A DNA stretch of 14,383 bases from Alphaproteobacteria bacterium (GTDB taxonomy: Bacteria; Pseudomonadota; Alphaproteobacteria; Rhizobiales; Xanthobacteraceae). Location of the stretch: positions 1 through 14,383 of the forward strand of contig VAZL01000276.1 in the NCBI GenBank assembly GCA_005883445.1, given 5' to 3'. Below the pieces are notes generated by a model, which worked only from the letters and a program-made list of their open reading frames with translations, ran no database searches and was not told the DNA's origin. The position numbers and the translations under genes are program-made. This document shows, one piece after another, positions 1-7,680 of the stretch; the first letter of the stretch is position 1, and each line of letters opens with the position of its first letter.

Positions 1-2602
1 TGTTTTCGGCCAGCACCTGGCCCTCGATCACCTTGAGGTCCTCGGCGCGGGCATATTCGATGATCATCTGCATGAGCAGGTAGCCGAGACCGCGCCCCTT
101 GAGGTCGGAGCGCACGAGGATGGCGTATTCGCCGCGCTCGTAGTTTGCGTCCGCGTGCAGGCGGACGACGCCGAGCATGTTGCCGGACGATTGCTCGATG
201 GCGATGAAGGCCATGGCGCGCGCGTAGTCGATCTGCGTGAAACGCACGATGAAGGTGTGGCCGAATTCCTTCACCGGCGCGAAGAACCGCAGACGCAAGT
301 CCTGCTGCGTGACCGCGGTGAGGAAGGGAGGATACAACGGCTCGTCTTCGGGACGCACCGGCCGGACCAAAATCTTCGTTCCGTCGCGCAGCTCAGCGTG
401 GCGCTCCCATTCCTTGGGATAGGGGCGGATGGCGAAGCGAGGATGGCCCGGCGGGCCGCGCCGCGCCGCCTCGACGGGCGCCACCGCGATGCGGGCATCG
501 ACGGCGATGAGGCCGTTCTGGTCGGCCAGAACGGGATTGAGATCGAGCTCGCGCAGCTCGGGCAGATCCGCGGCCAGCTGCGCCAGCTTGACCAGCAGGA
601 GCGCGACCGCATCCGCGTCCGCGGCAGGCACGTCGCGGTAAGCCTTGAGCACGCGCGACACGCGGGTGCGCCCGATCAACTGGCGCGCGAGCTCGAGATC
701 GAGCGGCGGAAGCGCCAGCGCCTTGTCGCCGATGACCTCGACCGCGGTGCCGCCGCGGCCGAACACGATGACCGGCCCGAAGGTCGGATCGTCCGCAATC
801 CCCGCGATCAATTCGCGCGCTTTCGGCCGCACGACCATCGGATGGATGGTCACGCCGGTGATGCGGGCGTCGGGCTTCACGGCCCGCGCTCGGGCGAGAA
901 TATCCGCGACCGCGTCGCGCACCGCCCGCTCGCTGGTGAGATTGAGCCGCACGCCGCCGACTTCGGATTTGTGAACGATATCCGGCGAGAGGATTTTCAC
1001 CACCACGCCAGATCCCTCCGCCAGGAACGGCCGCGCCGCGGCGGCGGCTTCCTCGCCGTTGCGGGCGAGCAGCGCGGGTGCGATTGGAATCGAATAGGCG
1101 GCAAGCAGCTGCGTGATATCGATCGGATCAAGCCAGGTGCGTCCGCGCTCCAGCGCCCTCTCGACCACGCCGCGGGCGGCGGCGACGTCGGGCTTGAAAT
1201 CCTGCGCCAGGCTCGGCGGCGTCGCCATCAACGCCTCCAGCGCCTCGCGATAGCGCACGAGATGCATGAATCCGCGCACCGCGTCGGATTCGGTGTCGTA
1301 GCTCGGAATGCCGGCCGCTTCGAAGATCGGCGTGGTGGCATCGCTGCTTCCGACCCACACGGCAAAAACGGGCTTTGGTCGCATCAAGCTGTTGCGATGC
1401 GTCTGCGCGCAGGCGGCGATCGATCTCGCGGCGGCGTCCGCCGACGCGAGCGCGGTCGGAACGTTCATGACCAGGATGGCGTCGTTCTCCCGATCCTCCA
1501 GCAGCGCTTCGAAGGCGGCGGCGTAGCGCGGCGCATCGGCGTCGCCGGCGATATCGACGGGGTTTGCGCGCGACCAGATCGGCGGCAGCTCCGCGTCGAG
1601 CCGCTTCATCGTCGCCGGTGAGAGCGCGGCGAGCGTGCCGTCGAGATCGGCGAGCCGATCCACGGCGAGCACGCCGACCCCGCCGCCGTTGGTCAATATC
1701 GCCAGCCGTTTGCCGGGAAACGGCCGTACCCGTCCGAGCGTCTCCGCCGCGGCGAATAGCTCGTCGAGATCGAGCACCCGCAACAGACCGGCTCGTCTAA
1801 ACGCGGCGTCGTAGACCGCGTCAGCACCGGCGAGCGCGCCGGTGTGCGTCTGCGCCGCCTTGGCTCCTTGCGCATGGCGGCCGGACTTGACCACCACCAC
1901 GGGCTTGATGCGAGCGGCGGCGCGCGCCGCCGACATGAATTTGCGCGCGTTGTTGACCGACTCGATGTAAAGCAGAATCGCCCGGGTCGCGCCATCGAGC
2001 GCGAAGAAATCGAGCAGGTCGCCGAAATCGACGTCGACCTTGTCTCCGAGCGAGACGGCCGCCGAGAAACCGATGTCGTGCGCTGCCGACCACTCGATAA
2101 GGCCCGCCGTTATGGCGCCGGATTGTGAGACGAGGGCGAGCTCACCGGCGGGCGGCATGCGGGCGGCGAAACTGGCGTTGAGCTTGGCGCGAGACGACAG
2201 CACGCCAAGACAATTCGGGCCGACGAGTCTCAGGCCGGTGGCGCGCGCGGCCTTCTCGCAGGCATCGGCGAGCGAGCCTTCTGCGTGTCCAAGCCCGGCG
2301 GTGATGATGACCGCGGTTGCCGCCCCTTTTTCACCGGCGGCGGCGACGATGCCGGGGACCGACTGCGGCGGCGTCGCGATGACGAGCAGATCGGGCGCCT
2401 GTGGCAGCTCTTGGATGGTTTTGACGGCTTTGATCCCCTCGATCTCGCCGTAGTGCGGGTTGACGAGACTGACCGACCCTTCGAAGCCCGCGGCGCGAAG
2501 GTTTCTCAACACCGCACGACCGGGCGACGTGTCACGCGGGCTTGCCCCCACCACCGCGACCGATCGCGGCGAAAACAGCTTGTCGAGACGATAGGTCGAC
2601 AT
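1..2602 (-). CDS. Acetate-CoA-ligase-like / ATP-grasp / GNAT fusion protein (Pat-type protein lysine acetyltransferase), C-terminus cut by window edge
   Basis: The frame is open from ATG at 2602 to the left edge: 867 residues with no stop, perhaps 30-40 short of the usual length. A Rossmann CoA-binding domain (about 1-140) has VAVVGASPR near 16 and LVGPNCLG at 126-133. A succinyl-CoA-ligase-like part follows, with HTGALAG at 253-259; His253 matches the phosphohistidine position of NDP-forming acyl-CoA synthetases. An ATP-grasp domain (about 490-705) carries VVVKILSPDIVHKSEVGG, GRGGTAVEV and ELDLNPV. A GNAT domain starts near 735 and shows the acetyl-CoA loop RSDLKGRGLG at 831-840. Family members such as Salmonella and Rhodopseudomonas Pat acetylate lysines of acyl-CoA synthetases and so control acetate activation; the same role here is inferred. 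It is cytoplasmic. An in-frame ATG at 2614 is possible, but MSTYRLDKLFSPRSVAVVG is the familiar N-terminus. It is divergent from the importer locus. Confidence 0.93.
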   Translation of the reverse strand, partial: MSTYRLDKLFSPRSVAVVGASPRDTSPGRAVLRNLRAAGFEGSVSLVNPHYGEIEGIKAVKTIQELPQAPDLLVIATPPQSVPGIVAAAGEKGAATAVIITAGLGHAEGSLADACEKAARATGLRLVGPNCLGVLSSRAKLNASFAARMPPAGELALVSQSGAITAGLIEWSAAHDIGFSAAVSLGDKVDVDFGDLLDFFALDGATRAILLYIESVNNARKFMSAARAAARIKPVVVVKSGRHAQGAKAAQTHTGALAGADAVYDAAFRRAGLLRVLDLDELFAAAETLGRVRPFPGKRLAILTNGGGVGVLAVDRLADLDGTLAALSPATMKRLDAELPPIWSRANPVDIAGDADAPRYAAAFEALLEDRENDAILVMNVPTALASADAAARSIAACAQTHRNSLMRPKPVFAVWVGSSDATTPIFEAAGIPSYDTESDAVRGFMHLVRYREALEALMATPPSLAQDFKPDVAAARGVVERALERGRTWLDPIDITQLLAAYSIPIAPALLARNGEEAAAAARPFLAEGSGVVVKILSPDIVHKSEVGGVRLNLTSERAVRDAVADILARARAVKPDARITGVTIHPMVVRPKARELIAGIADDPTFGPVIVFGRGGTAVEVIGDKALALPPLDLELARQLIGRTRVSRVLKAYRDVPAADADAVALLLVKLAQLAADLPELRELDLNPVLADQNGLIAVDARIAVAPVEAARRGPPGHPRFAIRPYPKEWERHAELRDGTKILVRPVRPEDEPLYPPFLTAVTQQDLRLRFFAPVKEFGHTFIVRFTQIDYARAMAFIAIEQSSGNMLGVVRLHADANYERGEYAILVRSDLKGRGLGYLLMQMIIEYARAEDLKVIEGQVLAEN

Positions 2603-2762
2603 CGGCCAACTCATTCAACGCGGTGAGGCTAGCGCAAATGAAATGACAGGACCGTGATACGCGTTCCGCATCCACGCAAGAAAAATCAATACGTTGCTGA
2701 ACTGCCAGCCATCAACCTCAGTCCGGGACAGAGTACCCAGATAACGCGAGGGAAGGCGCAGA

Positions 2763-2776
2763 TGGCGCGAGCGCCA
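2763..2776. repeat. Small inverted repeat TGGCGC-N2-GCGCCA upstream of the ABC ATPase gene
   Basis: Perfect 6-bp arms with a 2-base spacer lie in the 258-bp gap between the divergent Pat-like and ABC ATPase genes, 84 bases before the ATPase start. The same arrangement recurs at 5317-5330. The rest of this gap shows no convincing promoter or gene. It may be an operator, or chance in GC-rich DNA. Confidence 0.25.
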
Positions 2777-2860
2777 ATGGTGGCCGGGGGCGGGCATTGA
2801 CGGGCGGCGCGCGTCCAGCGATGGTGAATTGCCGGGGTCGAAGGACAACCACCAGGGGTC

Positions 2861-3946
2861 ATGGCGTCGCATCGCGGGCACCGGCTGCGCCTTGAGGACA
2901 TCAGCCATCGCTTCGGCGAGTTCGTCGCCGTGCGCGACATCAATCTCGACGTTGCGGGGGGCGAGCTCGTCGCGCTGCTCGGACCGTCGGGCTGCGGCAA
3001 GTCCACGCTGTTGCGCATCATTTCCGGCTTCATCCGGCAGAGCCAGGGCCGCGTGCTGTTCGATAACGAGGCCGTCGACCATTTGCCGCCGAGCCGGCGC
3101 GGGGCCGGCATCGTGTTCCAGAATTACGCGCTGTTCCCGCACATGACGGTGGCACAGAACGTCGCCTACGGCCTCGAGGCGCAGAAGTGGCCGCGTCAGC
3201 GCATCGGCCCGCGCGTCGCCGAGATGCTGGCGCTGGTGCACATGGCCGAGTTCGCCGAGCGCAAGCCGCGCCAGCTCTCCGGCGGCCAGCAGCAACGCAT
3301 CGCGCTCGCGCGCTGCCTGGCCATCGACCCGAAGGTGCTGCTGCTCGACGAGCCGTTCGGCGCGCTCGACAAGAATCTCCGCCTCGACATGCAGATCGAG
3401 GTCAAGCGCCTGCAGCGCGAGTACGGCATCACCACCATCCTCGTCACCCACGACCAGGAAGAGGCGTTGTCGATGGCGGACCGCATCGCGGTGATGGCGT
3501 ACGGCTCGATCGAGCAGGTGTCCTCGCCCACGGAAATCTACGACCGGCCGCAGACGCTTTTCGTCAACCAGTTCGTCGGGACCGCCAACGTCGTCGCGGG
3601 CGAGTTCGTGAGCGCGGACCACGGCGTCGCCACCGTTCGCGTGACCGGAGGCGCGGTGCTCAAGGCGAGGGAGACGCCGCCACTCCTCAGCGGCGCGCAG
3701 GTGTTGGTGTCGGTGCGTCCCGAGCAGTTGCGGCTGGAATCCGCGCCCGGCGACGGCCGCATCGCCGGCGTGGTGAAGGCGGTCATGCCGCTCGGACCGC
3801 ATGTCGTCTACGAGGTGGAGACCGCGGGCGGCGCCTCGCTCAAGGTCAGCGAGCCGCGCGCGGCGGCGGCAGCGTTGCGGCGGCCGGGCGAGAGCGTCCA
3901 CGTAGCAGCGTCGGAGGCGGCGTGCCGCGTGTTTCCCAAGTCATGA
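2861..3946 (+). CDS. ABC importer ATPase, polyamine/PotA-like (TOBE domain)
   Basis: This 361-residue protein is the nucleotide-binding subunit of the importer encoded downstream. It shows the complete ATPase set in order: Walker A GPSGCGKST (41-49), Q-loop at Gln87 in QNYALFPHMTV, signature LSGGQQQR (139-146), Walker B VLLLDE (159-164), D-loop GALD, and H-loop His197 in LVTHDQEEALSMADR. After about residue 235 the text NQFVGTANVVAGE begins a C-terminal TOBE-like regulatory region (about 280-350). This architecture fits the PotA/FbpC/PhnT class of importers for polyamines, iron or small organic solutes; the substrate cannot be read from it. The ATG at 2861 has only a close AGGGG as ribosome-binding site, so the start is moderately sure. 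A 203-bp gap filled by a palindromic element separates it from the binding-protein gene. Confidence 0.92.
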   Translation: MASHRGHRLRLEDISHRFGEFVAVRDINLDVAGGELVALLGPSGCGKSTLLRIISGFIRQSQGRVLFDNEAVDHLPPSRRGAGIVFQNYALFPHMTVAQNVAYGLEAQKWPRQRIGPRVAEMLALVHMAEFAERKPRQLSGGQQQRIALARCLAIDPKVLLLDEPFGALDKNLRLDMQIEVKRLQREYGITTILVTHDQEEALSMADRIAVMAYGSIEQVSSPTEIYDRPQTLFVNQFVGTANVVAGEFVSADHGVATVRVTGGAVLKARETPPLLSGAQVLVSVRPEQLRLESAPGDGRIAGVVKAVMPLGPHVVYEVETAGGASLKVSEPRAAAAALRRPGESVHVAASEAACRVFPKS

Positions 3947-3965
3947 AGATGCCGAGCACTCACCC

Positions 3966-4098
3966 GGTCATTGCCGGGCATAGCGCGTCGAAGACGCGCG
4001 TAAAACGCGCTTATGACCCGGCAATCCATCGCTTCGCAAAACTTTTTGCGAAGAAGATGGACCCGCGGGTCAAGCCCGCGGGTGACGCAGGCGGGTCC
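3966..4098. repeat. Dispersed intergenic palindromic element, three consecutive inverted repeats
   Basis: The gap between ATPase and binding-protein genes is filled by a compound palindrome. The outer arms are TTGCCGGGCATAGCGCGT (3971-3988) and its gapped complement at 4005-4024. Next is a perfect 10-bp hairpin with arms CTTCGCAAAA (4032-4041) and TTTTGCGAAG (4044-4053), then ACCCGCGGG (4061-4069) paired with CCCGCGGGT (4075-4083). When translated it gives the MDPRVKPAGD / LTRGSIFFAKSFA type text that I recall as a very common spurious ORF in Hyphomicrobiales genomes. The calling as a multi-copy repeat relies on that recollection, since only one copy is in the window. In RNA it could act as an mRNA-stabilising or attenuating structure between two importer genes. 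Confidence 0.75.
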
Positions 4099-4149
4099 AG
4101 AGCGCATGAAGCAATTCGAACGTCAGTGGGATGAACAGAGGAGTTTGTC

Positions 4150-5199
4150 ATGACTAATCGCATGGATCGCAGACGCATGCTCGCCGGAGCTGCCGCGCTC
4201 GGCGCGGCAGCCTTTGTTCCCGCGCGCGCTTTCGCGCAGGGAAAGACGCTCGTCGCCGCGACCTTTCCCGGCACCTGGAACGAGGCTCACCGCAACATTC
4301 TCGCCCCGGCATTCCGCCGCGCCACCGGCGCCACCGTGACGCAGTCGATCATCCTCGGCACCGATCAGGTCGCGCGACTGCAGGCGGCCAAGGGCAGCCG
4401 TCCGCCCTTCGACGTCGCGATCTTCGATTCCCCCCAGGTGCTCGACGCCGCCCGCGAGGGCTTGATCGTCGAATATCCGGTCGCCAAGTCGCCGCGCTAC
4501 GGCGAGCTGCTGCCGGCGTTCCAGGACAAATGGGGTCCGAAGATCACCATGCAGGTCATCGGCATCGGCTACAATCCCAAGAAGATCGCGGCGGTGCCGA
4601 AGAGCTGGGACGAGCTGTGGGAGCCGAAATACAAGGGGCGCGTCGGCTTGACCGCGCTCAACAGCCAGCTCGGCATCGCCTTTCTCGCCGAGCTCAACCG
4701 GCTCAAGGGCGGCGACGAGGGAAATTTCGAGCCGGCCTTCAAGGCGCTGCGCGAGCTGTTGCCCAATGTCGGCGCGATCGCCGCCAACCTCGGTGCCTAC
4801 GCGACGCTCTGGCAGCAAGAGCAGATCGATATCGCGCCCTATAATTTCAATTTCGTGCAGACGCTCAAGGGCAAGGATGTTCCGGTCGAGCTCGCGATCC
4901 CGACAAGCGGACCGGTCGGCTGGGCGACCAGCCTGCATCTCGTCGCCAACGCGGCCGACCCCGATCTCGCGGTCAAATACATCGACGAGCATCTCGACGC
5001 CGGCATCCAGGCGCAGATGCTCCAGCCGCCTTATGATGTGATTCCCACCAACTCGAAGGTGAAGCTCGAAGGCGCGATCACGCTGGCGATCGCCAAAACC
5101 CAGGACGATCTCGGCAAGATCCGCACCATCGACTGGGACAAGCTCAATCCGCAACGGGGCGCGCTGATCGAGCGCTTCAACCGCGAGATCAAGCTGTAG
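4150..5199 (+). CDS. ABC importer periplasmic substrate-binding protein, PotD-like, Tat signal
   Basis: A 349-residue extracellular solute-binding protein of the spermidine/putrescine-type superfamily, serving the importer encoded around it. The N-terminus MTNRMDRRRMLAGAAALGAA has a twin-arginine pattern and hydrophobic core, ending AFA-QG (cleavage near 29/30), so Tat export of a folded protein is likely. The mature part begins TLVAATFPGTWNEAHRN and contains DVAIFDSPQ, VIGIGYNPKKIA, WDELWEPKYKGRVG and SGPVGWATSLHLVANA, typical of the hinged two-lobe fold; no lipobox is seen. AGAGGAG lies 6 bases before the ATG, which supports this start. The substrate is unknown. The hydroxyisourate hydrolase gene at the end of the locus suggests a purine-degradation product (inference). 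A palindromic repeat begins 4 bases after the stop. Confidence 0.92.
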   Translation: MTNRMDRRRMLAGAAALGAAAFVPARAFAQGKTLVAATFPGTWNEAHRNILAPAFRRATGATVTQSIILGTDQVARLQAAKGSRPPFDVAIFDSPQVLDAAREGLIVEYPVAKSPRYGELLPAFQDKWGPKITMQVIGIGYNPKKIAAVPKSWDELWEPKYKGRVGLTALNSQLGIAFLAELNRLKGGDEGNFEPAFKALRELLPNVGAIAANLGAYATLWQQEQIDIAPYNFNFVQTLKGKDVPVELAIPTSGPVGWATSLHLVANAADPDLAVKYIDEHLDAGIQAQMLQPPYDVIPTNSKVKLEGAITLAIAKTQDDLGKIRTIDWDKLNPQRGALIERFNREIKL

Positions 5200-5202
5200 G
5201 AT

Positions 5203-5288
5203 GTAGCCCGGATGGAGCGCAGCGACATCCGGGATTCGTCCCGCGTGGCGAGGGCGCCCCGGGTTTCGCTTCGCTCAACCCGGGCTAC
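5203..5288. repeat. Dispersed palindromic element, GTAGCCCGG/CCGGGCTAC ends
   Basis: Terminal arms GTAGCCCGG (5203-5211) and CCGGGCTAC (5280-5288) enclose two smaller hairpins: CCGGAT...ATCCGG, and CCCGGG...CCCGGG around a TTCGCTTCGCTC centre. It starts right after the binding-protein stop. I recall this type as a common REP-like intergenic element of Bradyrhizobium relatives; the copy number cannot be shown from this window. It may act as a 3' mRNA structure. Confidence 0.75.
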
Positions 5289-5630
5289 GAACTGCAAACG
5301 GAGGGAGGGGCCGACGTGGCGCCAGCGCCATGCTCCCCAAGCGCGCGAGCCGAATGAGTCCGCTCGCGCTGCAAATTTCCTGTTGACTCGCGTAACGAGA
5401 ATCTTCCAGAAAAACGTACTCACAGAAATTGCGCCGGTTGATGAGGGCGGAAAGCCGCTCTCGTGCTCGTTATCGTCCGCAAGCGCGCGATGCCGCGTCG
5501 GTCTCCGCAACGCAACCACGGCGGGTAAAAAGCGACCCTCGGATCAGCTTGCCTGTTTCCGGCCTGTTCTTTACAGGGACCGGTGCAACTTCGGCGCGTG
5601 CCGCCCCCCATCGTGGCCCGACGCGCAGCG
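5289..5630. other. Intergenic stretch before the permease genes, no supported gene
   Basis: These 342 bases hold no reading frame with family features on either strand. Visible structure: TGGCGC-N2-GCGCCA at 5317-5330, a hairpin with arms GCGCGAGC (5343-5350) and GCTCGCGC (5362-5369), a TTGACT at 5383-5388 without a clear -10 partner, and a hairpin CCTGT (5563-5567)/ACAGG (5573-5577) just before a possible GTG start at 5583. Base composition is lower in GC than in the flanking genes (for example 5371-5440). It may hold a separate promoter and leader for the permeases, or an old insertion remnant. Confidence 0.5.
5317..5330. repeat. Second copy of TGGCGC-N2-GCGCCA inverted repeat
   Basis: Same arms and spacer length as at 2763-2776. 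Read on the minus strand, the copy is preceded by A and followed closely by GGCC, as in the first copy. It lies about 300 bases before the first permease. Its function is unknown. Confidence 0.25.
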
Positions 5631-6467
5631 ATGACATCCTCGCCAACGCCTCTCATGCTGCCGCTGGCGGCGCTGTTCGTTGCGTTCTTCGTGGCGCCGC
5701 TCATCGTGCTCCTCGCCCTGTCGCTTCATGCCGACACCGCGACGGCGACCTGGACCGCCGCGAACTACGTCAAGTTCTTCACCGATCGCTTCAACTACTC
5801 GATCCTGTGGGACACGCTCTTTCTCGGCGTGAAGGCGACCTTGGTCTGTCTCGTCTTCGGCTATCCGATCGCGTGGATTTGCGCGCGCGCGAGCGCGCGC
5901 TGGCAGAGCGTGCTCGTCTTCCTCGTCATCCTGCCCATTCTCACCAGCGTGGTGGTGCGCACGTTCGCGTGGATCGTGATTCTCGGCCGCCAGGGCGTGC
6001 TCAACCAGATCGCGCTCTCGCTCCACCTCACGGACGAGCCGCTGCGCCTGCTCTATACCGAGCCGGGCGTGGTCATGGTGCTGGCGCAGGTGCAGATGCC
6101 GCTGATGGTGCTGCCCATCCTCACCGTGCTGTCGAAGATCGACCCGAATCTGGCGGACGCATCGCGGGTGCTCGGGGCCGGCGAATGGCGCACGCTCTGG
6201 CGGGTGACGGTGCCGTTGTCGCTGCCGGGCGTGGTCGCCGGCTGCATCTTGACCTATTCGGCCTGCGTCACCGCGTTCGTGACCCAAACGCTGATCGGCG
6301 GGGCGCGGCTGATCTATATGCCGTTGCACATCTATCAGCAGGCGATCGGCGCCAACAACTGGCCGTTCGCGGCGGCGATCTCGGTCATCTTCATGGTCGC
6401 CGTGCTTGCCGCGGTCGCGCTTCTGAGCCTGCTCGGACGCAAGAGCGAGAGCTATGGTAGCGCCTAG
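5631..6467 (+). CDS. ABC importer permease 1, PotB-like
   Basis: A 278-residue inner-membrane permease of the binding-protein-dependent (MetI-like) family. Hydrophobic segments lie near 9-31, 63-86, 92-118, 147-168, 200-222 and 246-268, giving six helices. The cytoplasmic EAA loop that docks the ATPase is at about 175-200 (ADASRVLGAGEWRTLWRVTVPLSLPG). The start is uncertain: ATG 5631 sits just before the first helix but has a poor ribosome-binding site, while in-frame GTG 5583 has AGGGA only 3 bases upstream and would add 16 residues. It overlaps the second permease by 14 bases, so the two are translationally coupled and likely form a heterodimeric channel. A 431-bp gap from the binding-protein gene is unusual for such a locus. 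Confidence 0.88.
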   Translation: MTSSPTPLMLPLAALFVAFFVAPLIVLLALSLHADTATATWTAANYVKFFTDRFNYSILWDTLFLGVKATLVCLVFGYPIAWICARASARWQSVLVFLVILPILTSVVVRTFAWIVILGRQGVLNQIALSLHLTDEPLRLLYTEPGVVMVLAQVQMPLMVLPILTVLSKIDPNLADASRVLGAGEWRTLWRVTVPLSLPGVVAGCILTYSACVTAFVTQTLIGGARLIYMPLHIYQQAIGANNWPFAAAISVIFMVAVLAAVALLSLLGRKSESYGSA

Positions 6468-7272
6468 ATACTCGACCGACTGGGAGGCGTTGTCGCTCCG
6501 CCTCGTGTTCGGCGCGCTCGCCGCAATCGCGATCGTGTTTCTCGTCGGACCGACGGTGATCATGCTGCTGACGTCGTTCACCGCGTCGCAGTCGCTGAAA
6601 TTCCCGCCCGACGGCCTGTCGCTGCGCTGGTACGCCGCGTTGCTCGACGCCGATCAGATGCAGGCCGCCGCCTGGAACAGCCTGGTGGTGGCGTTCTGGA
6701 CCACGGTGCTCTCGGTGGTGCTCGGCACCGCCGCGGCGCTCGGCATCGCGCGCAGCCGTTCGCCGCTCGCGCGCGCCTGCGATGTTCTGTTCATGTCGCC
6801 GCTGCTGCTGCCGGCGCTCGCCTTCGGCTTCGCCGCCCTCATCTTCATCCACAGGCTCGGTTTTTCGCCGAGCATTCCATTTCTCGTCCTCGGTCATACC
6901 GTCGTTTGCGTGCCGTTCGTGCTGCGCACCACCATCGCCGCGCTGTCGCAGCTCGATCCCGCGCTGCTCGATGCGTCGCAAAGCCTCGGCGCCGGCGGTT
7001 GGAGGACGTTCCGCCGCGTGACGCTGCCACTGATTGCGCCCGGTCTCGGCGCCGGCGCGTTCCTCGCCTTCATGGCCTCGTTCGACAACGTGCCGGTGTC
7101 GCTGTTTCTCGCCGACGAGCGCAGCGAAATGCTGCCGATCCATCTGTGGCAGCAAATCGAGACCAACCTCGATGTGCGCACGGCCGCGGTCTCCGGCCTG
7201 ATCGTGATGTTCACCTTGATCTTGATGCTGCTCGCCGAGCGCCTCGCCGGCCTCACGCGGCAGATGCGGTAA
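6454..7272 (+). CDS. ABC importer permease 2, PotC-like
   Basis: A 272-residue MetI-family inner-membrane permease, partner of permease 1. Membrane segments are near 17-40, 72-98, 110-133, 142-165, 197-220 and 246-266. The EAA loop is LLDASQSLGAGGWRTFRRVTLPLIAPG (171-197, a motif split here only by description). The first periplasmic part (FTASQSLKFPPDGLSLRWYAALL) resembles PotC-type subunits. The ATG lies inside the end of the upstream gene with GAGAG just before it. The hydroxyisourate hydrolase start is 12 bases after its stop, indicating one transcript. Confidence 0.9.
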   Translation: MVAPRYSTDWEALSLRLVFGALAAIAIVFLVGPTVIMLLTSFTASQSLKFPPDGLSLRWYAALLDADQMQAAAWNSLVVAFWTTVLSVVLGTAAALGIARSRSPLARACDVLFMSPLLLPALAFGFAALIFIHRLGFSPSIPFLVLGHTVVCVPFVLRTTIAALSQLDPALLDASQSLGAGGWRTFRRVTLPLIAPGLGAGAFLAFMASFDNVPVSLFLADERSEMLPIHLWQQIETNLDVRTAAVSGLIVMFTLILMLLAERLAGLTRQMR

Positions 7273-7284
7273 GGAACGTGGGCC

Positions 7285-7641
7285 ATGCCGGGCGTGTCGA
7301 TCCATGTCGTCGATGTTGCGCGGGGCGTCGTCGCGACGGGGATGGAGGTCGAACTCCACGCGATCGATGCCGGCGGAAAGCTCGAACTCGTCGCCAAGGG
7401 CCGCGTCGGCGCGAATGGGCTTCTCAATGCGCCGGAATTATCGAAGACGTTCGCGGCCGGCGGCTATGTCGCGGTTTTTCACGTCGCCGGCTTTTATCGC
7501 GCGCAGGGTGTTCCCTTGCCGGCGGTGCCGTTCCTCGATGTCGTCCGCTTCCACTTCGGCATTTCCGACCCGGCGCAGCACTATCACCTGCCGTTCAAAT
7601 GCACGCCGTGGGGCTATTCGTGCTTCCGCGGCGGCGCCTAG
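7285..7641 (+). CDS. uraH: 5-hydroxyisourate hydrolase (transthyretin-like), altered C-terminal motif
   Basis: A 118-residue protein of the transthyretin-related family, the usual length for 5-hydroxyisourate hydrolase, which opens 5-hydroxyisourate (made from urate) to OHCU in purine degradation. The catalytic positions are present: His7 in SIHVVD, Arg40 in KGRVG, His101 in HYHLPFKCTP. The family's C-terminal Tyr-Arg-Gly-Ser is Phe-Arg-Gly-Gly here (114-117) plus a final Ala, so the conserved Ser is missing. No signal peptide is seen, so it is cytoplasmic. AGGA lies 9 bases before the ATG. Being last in the importer transcript, it points to import of urate or a related ureide (inference). 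A hydrolase acting on another small cyclic amide is an alternative. Confidence 0.88.
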   Translation: MPGVSIHVVDVARGVVATGMEVELHAIDAGGKLELVAKGRVGANGLLNAPELSKTFAAGGYVAVFHVAGFYRAQGVPLPAVPFLDVVRFHFGISDPAQHYHLPFKCTPWGYSCFRGGA

Positions 7642-7680
7642 CCGGTGTGAATGGGAGGAACACGCGGAAACGGTTTGCCC

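Noticed and set aside
155..1621. Long plus-strand open frame of 488 codons
   Set aside because: It is antisense to the Pat-like gene, is Arg/Asp/Gly-rich without family motifs, and reflects GC-rich codon bias.
2615..3901. Minus-strand open frame of 428 codons
   Set aside because: It is antisense to the ABC ATPase, which has all expected motifs; the composition is that of a shadow frame.
5571..7359. Two long minus-strand frames opposite the permease genes
   Set aside because: They are rich in Arg, His, Glu and Gln with no domain. The plus strand encodes hydrophobic permeases with EAA loops.
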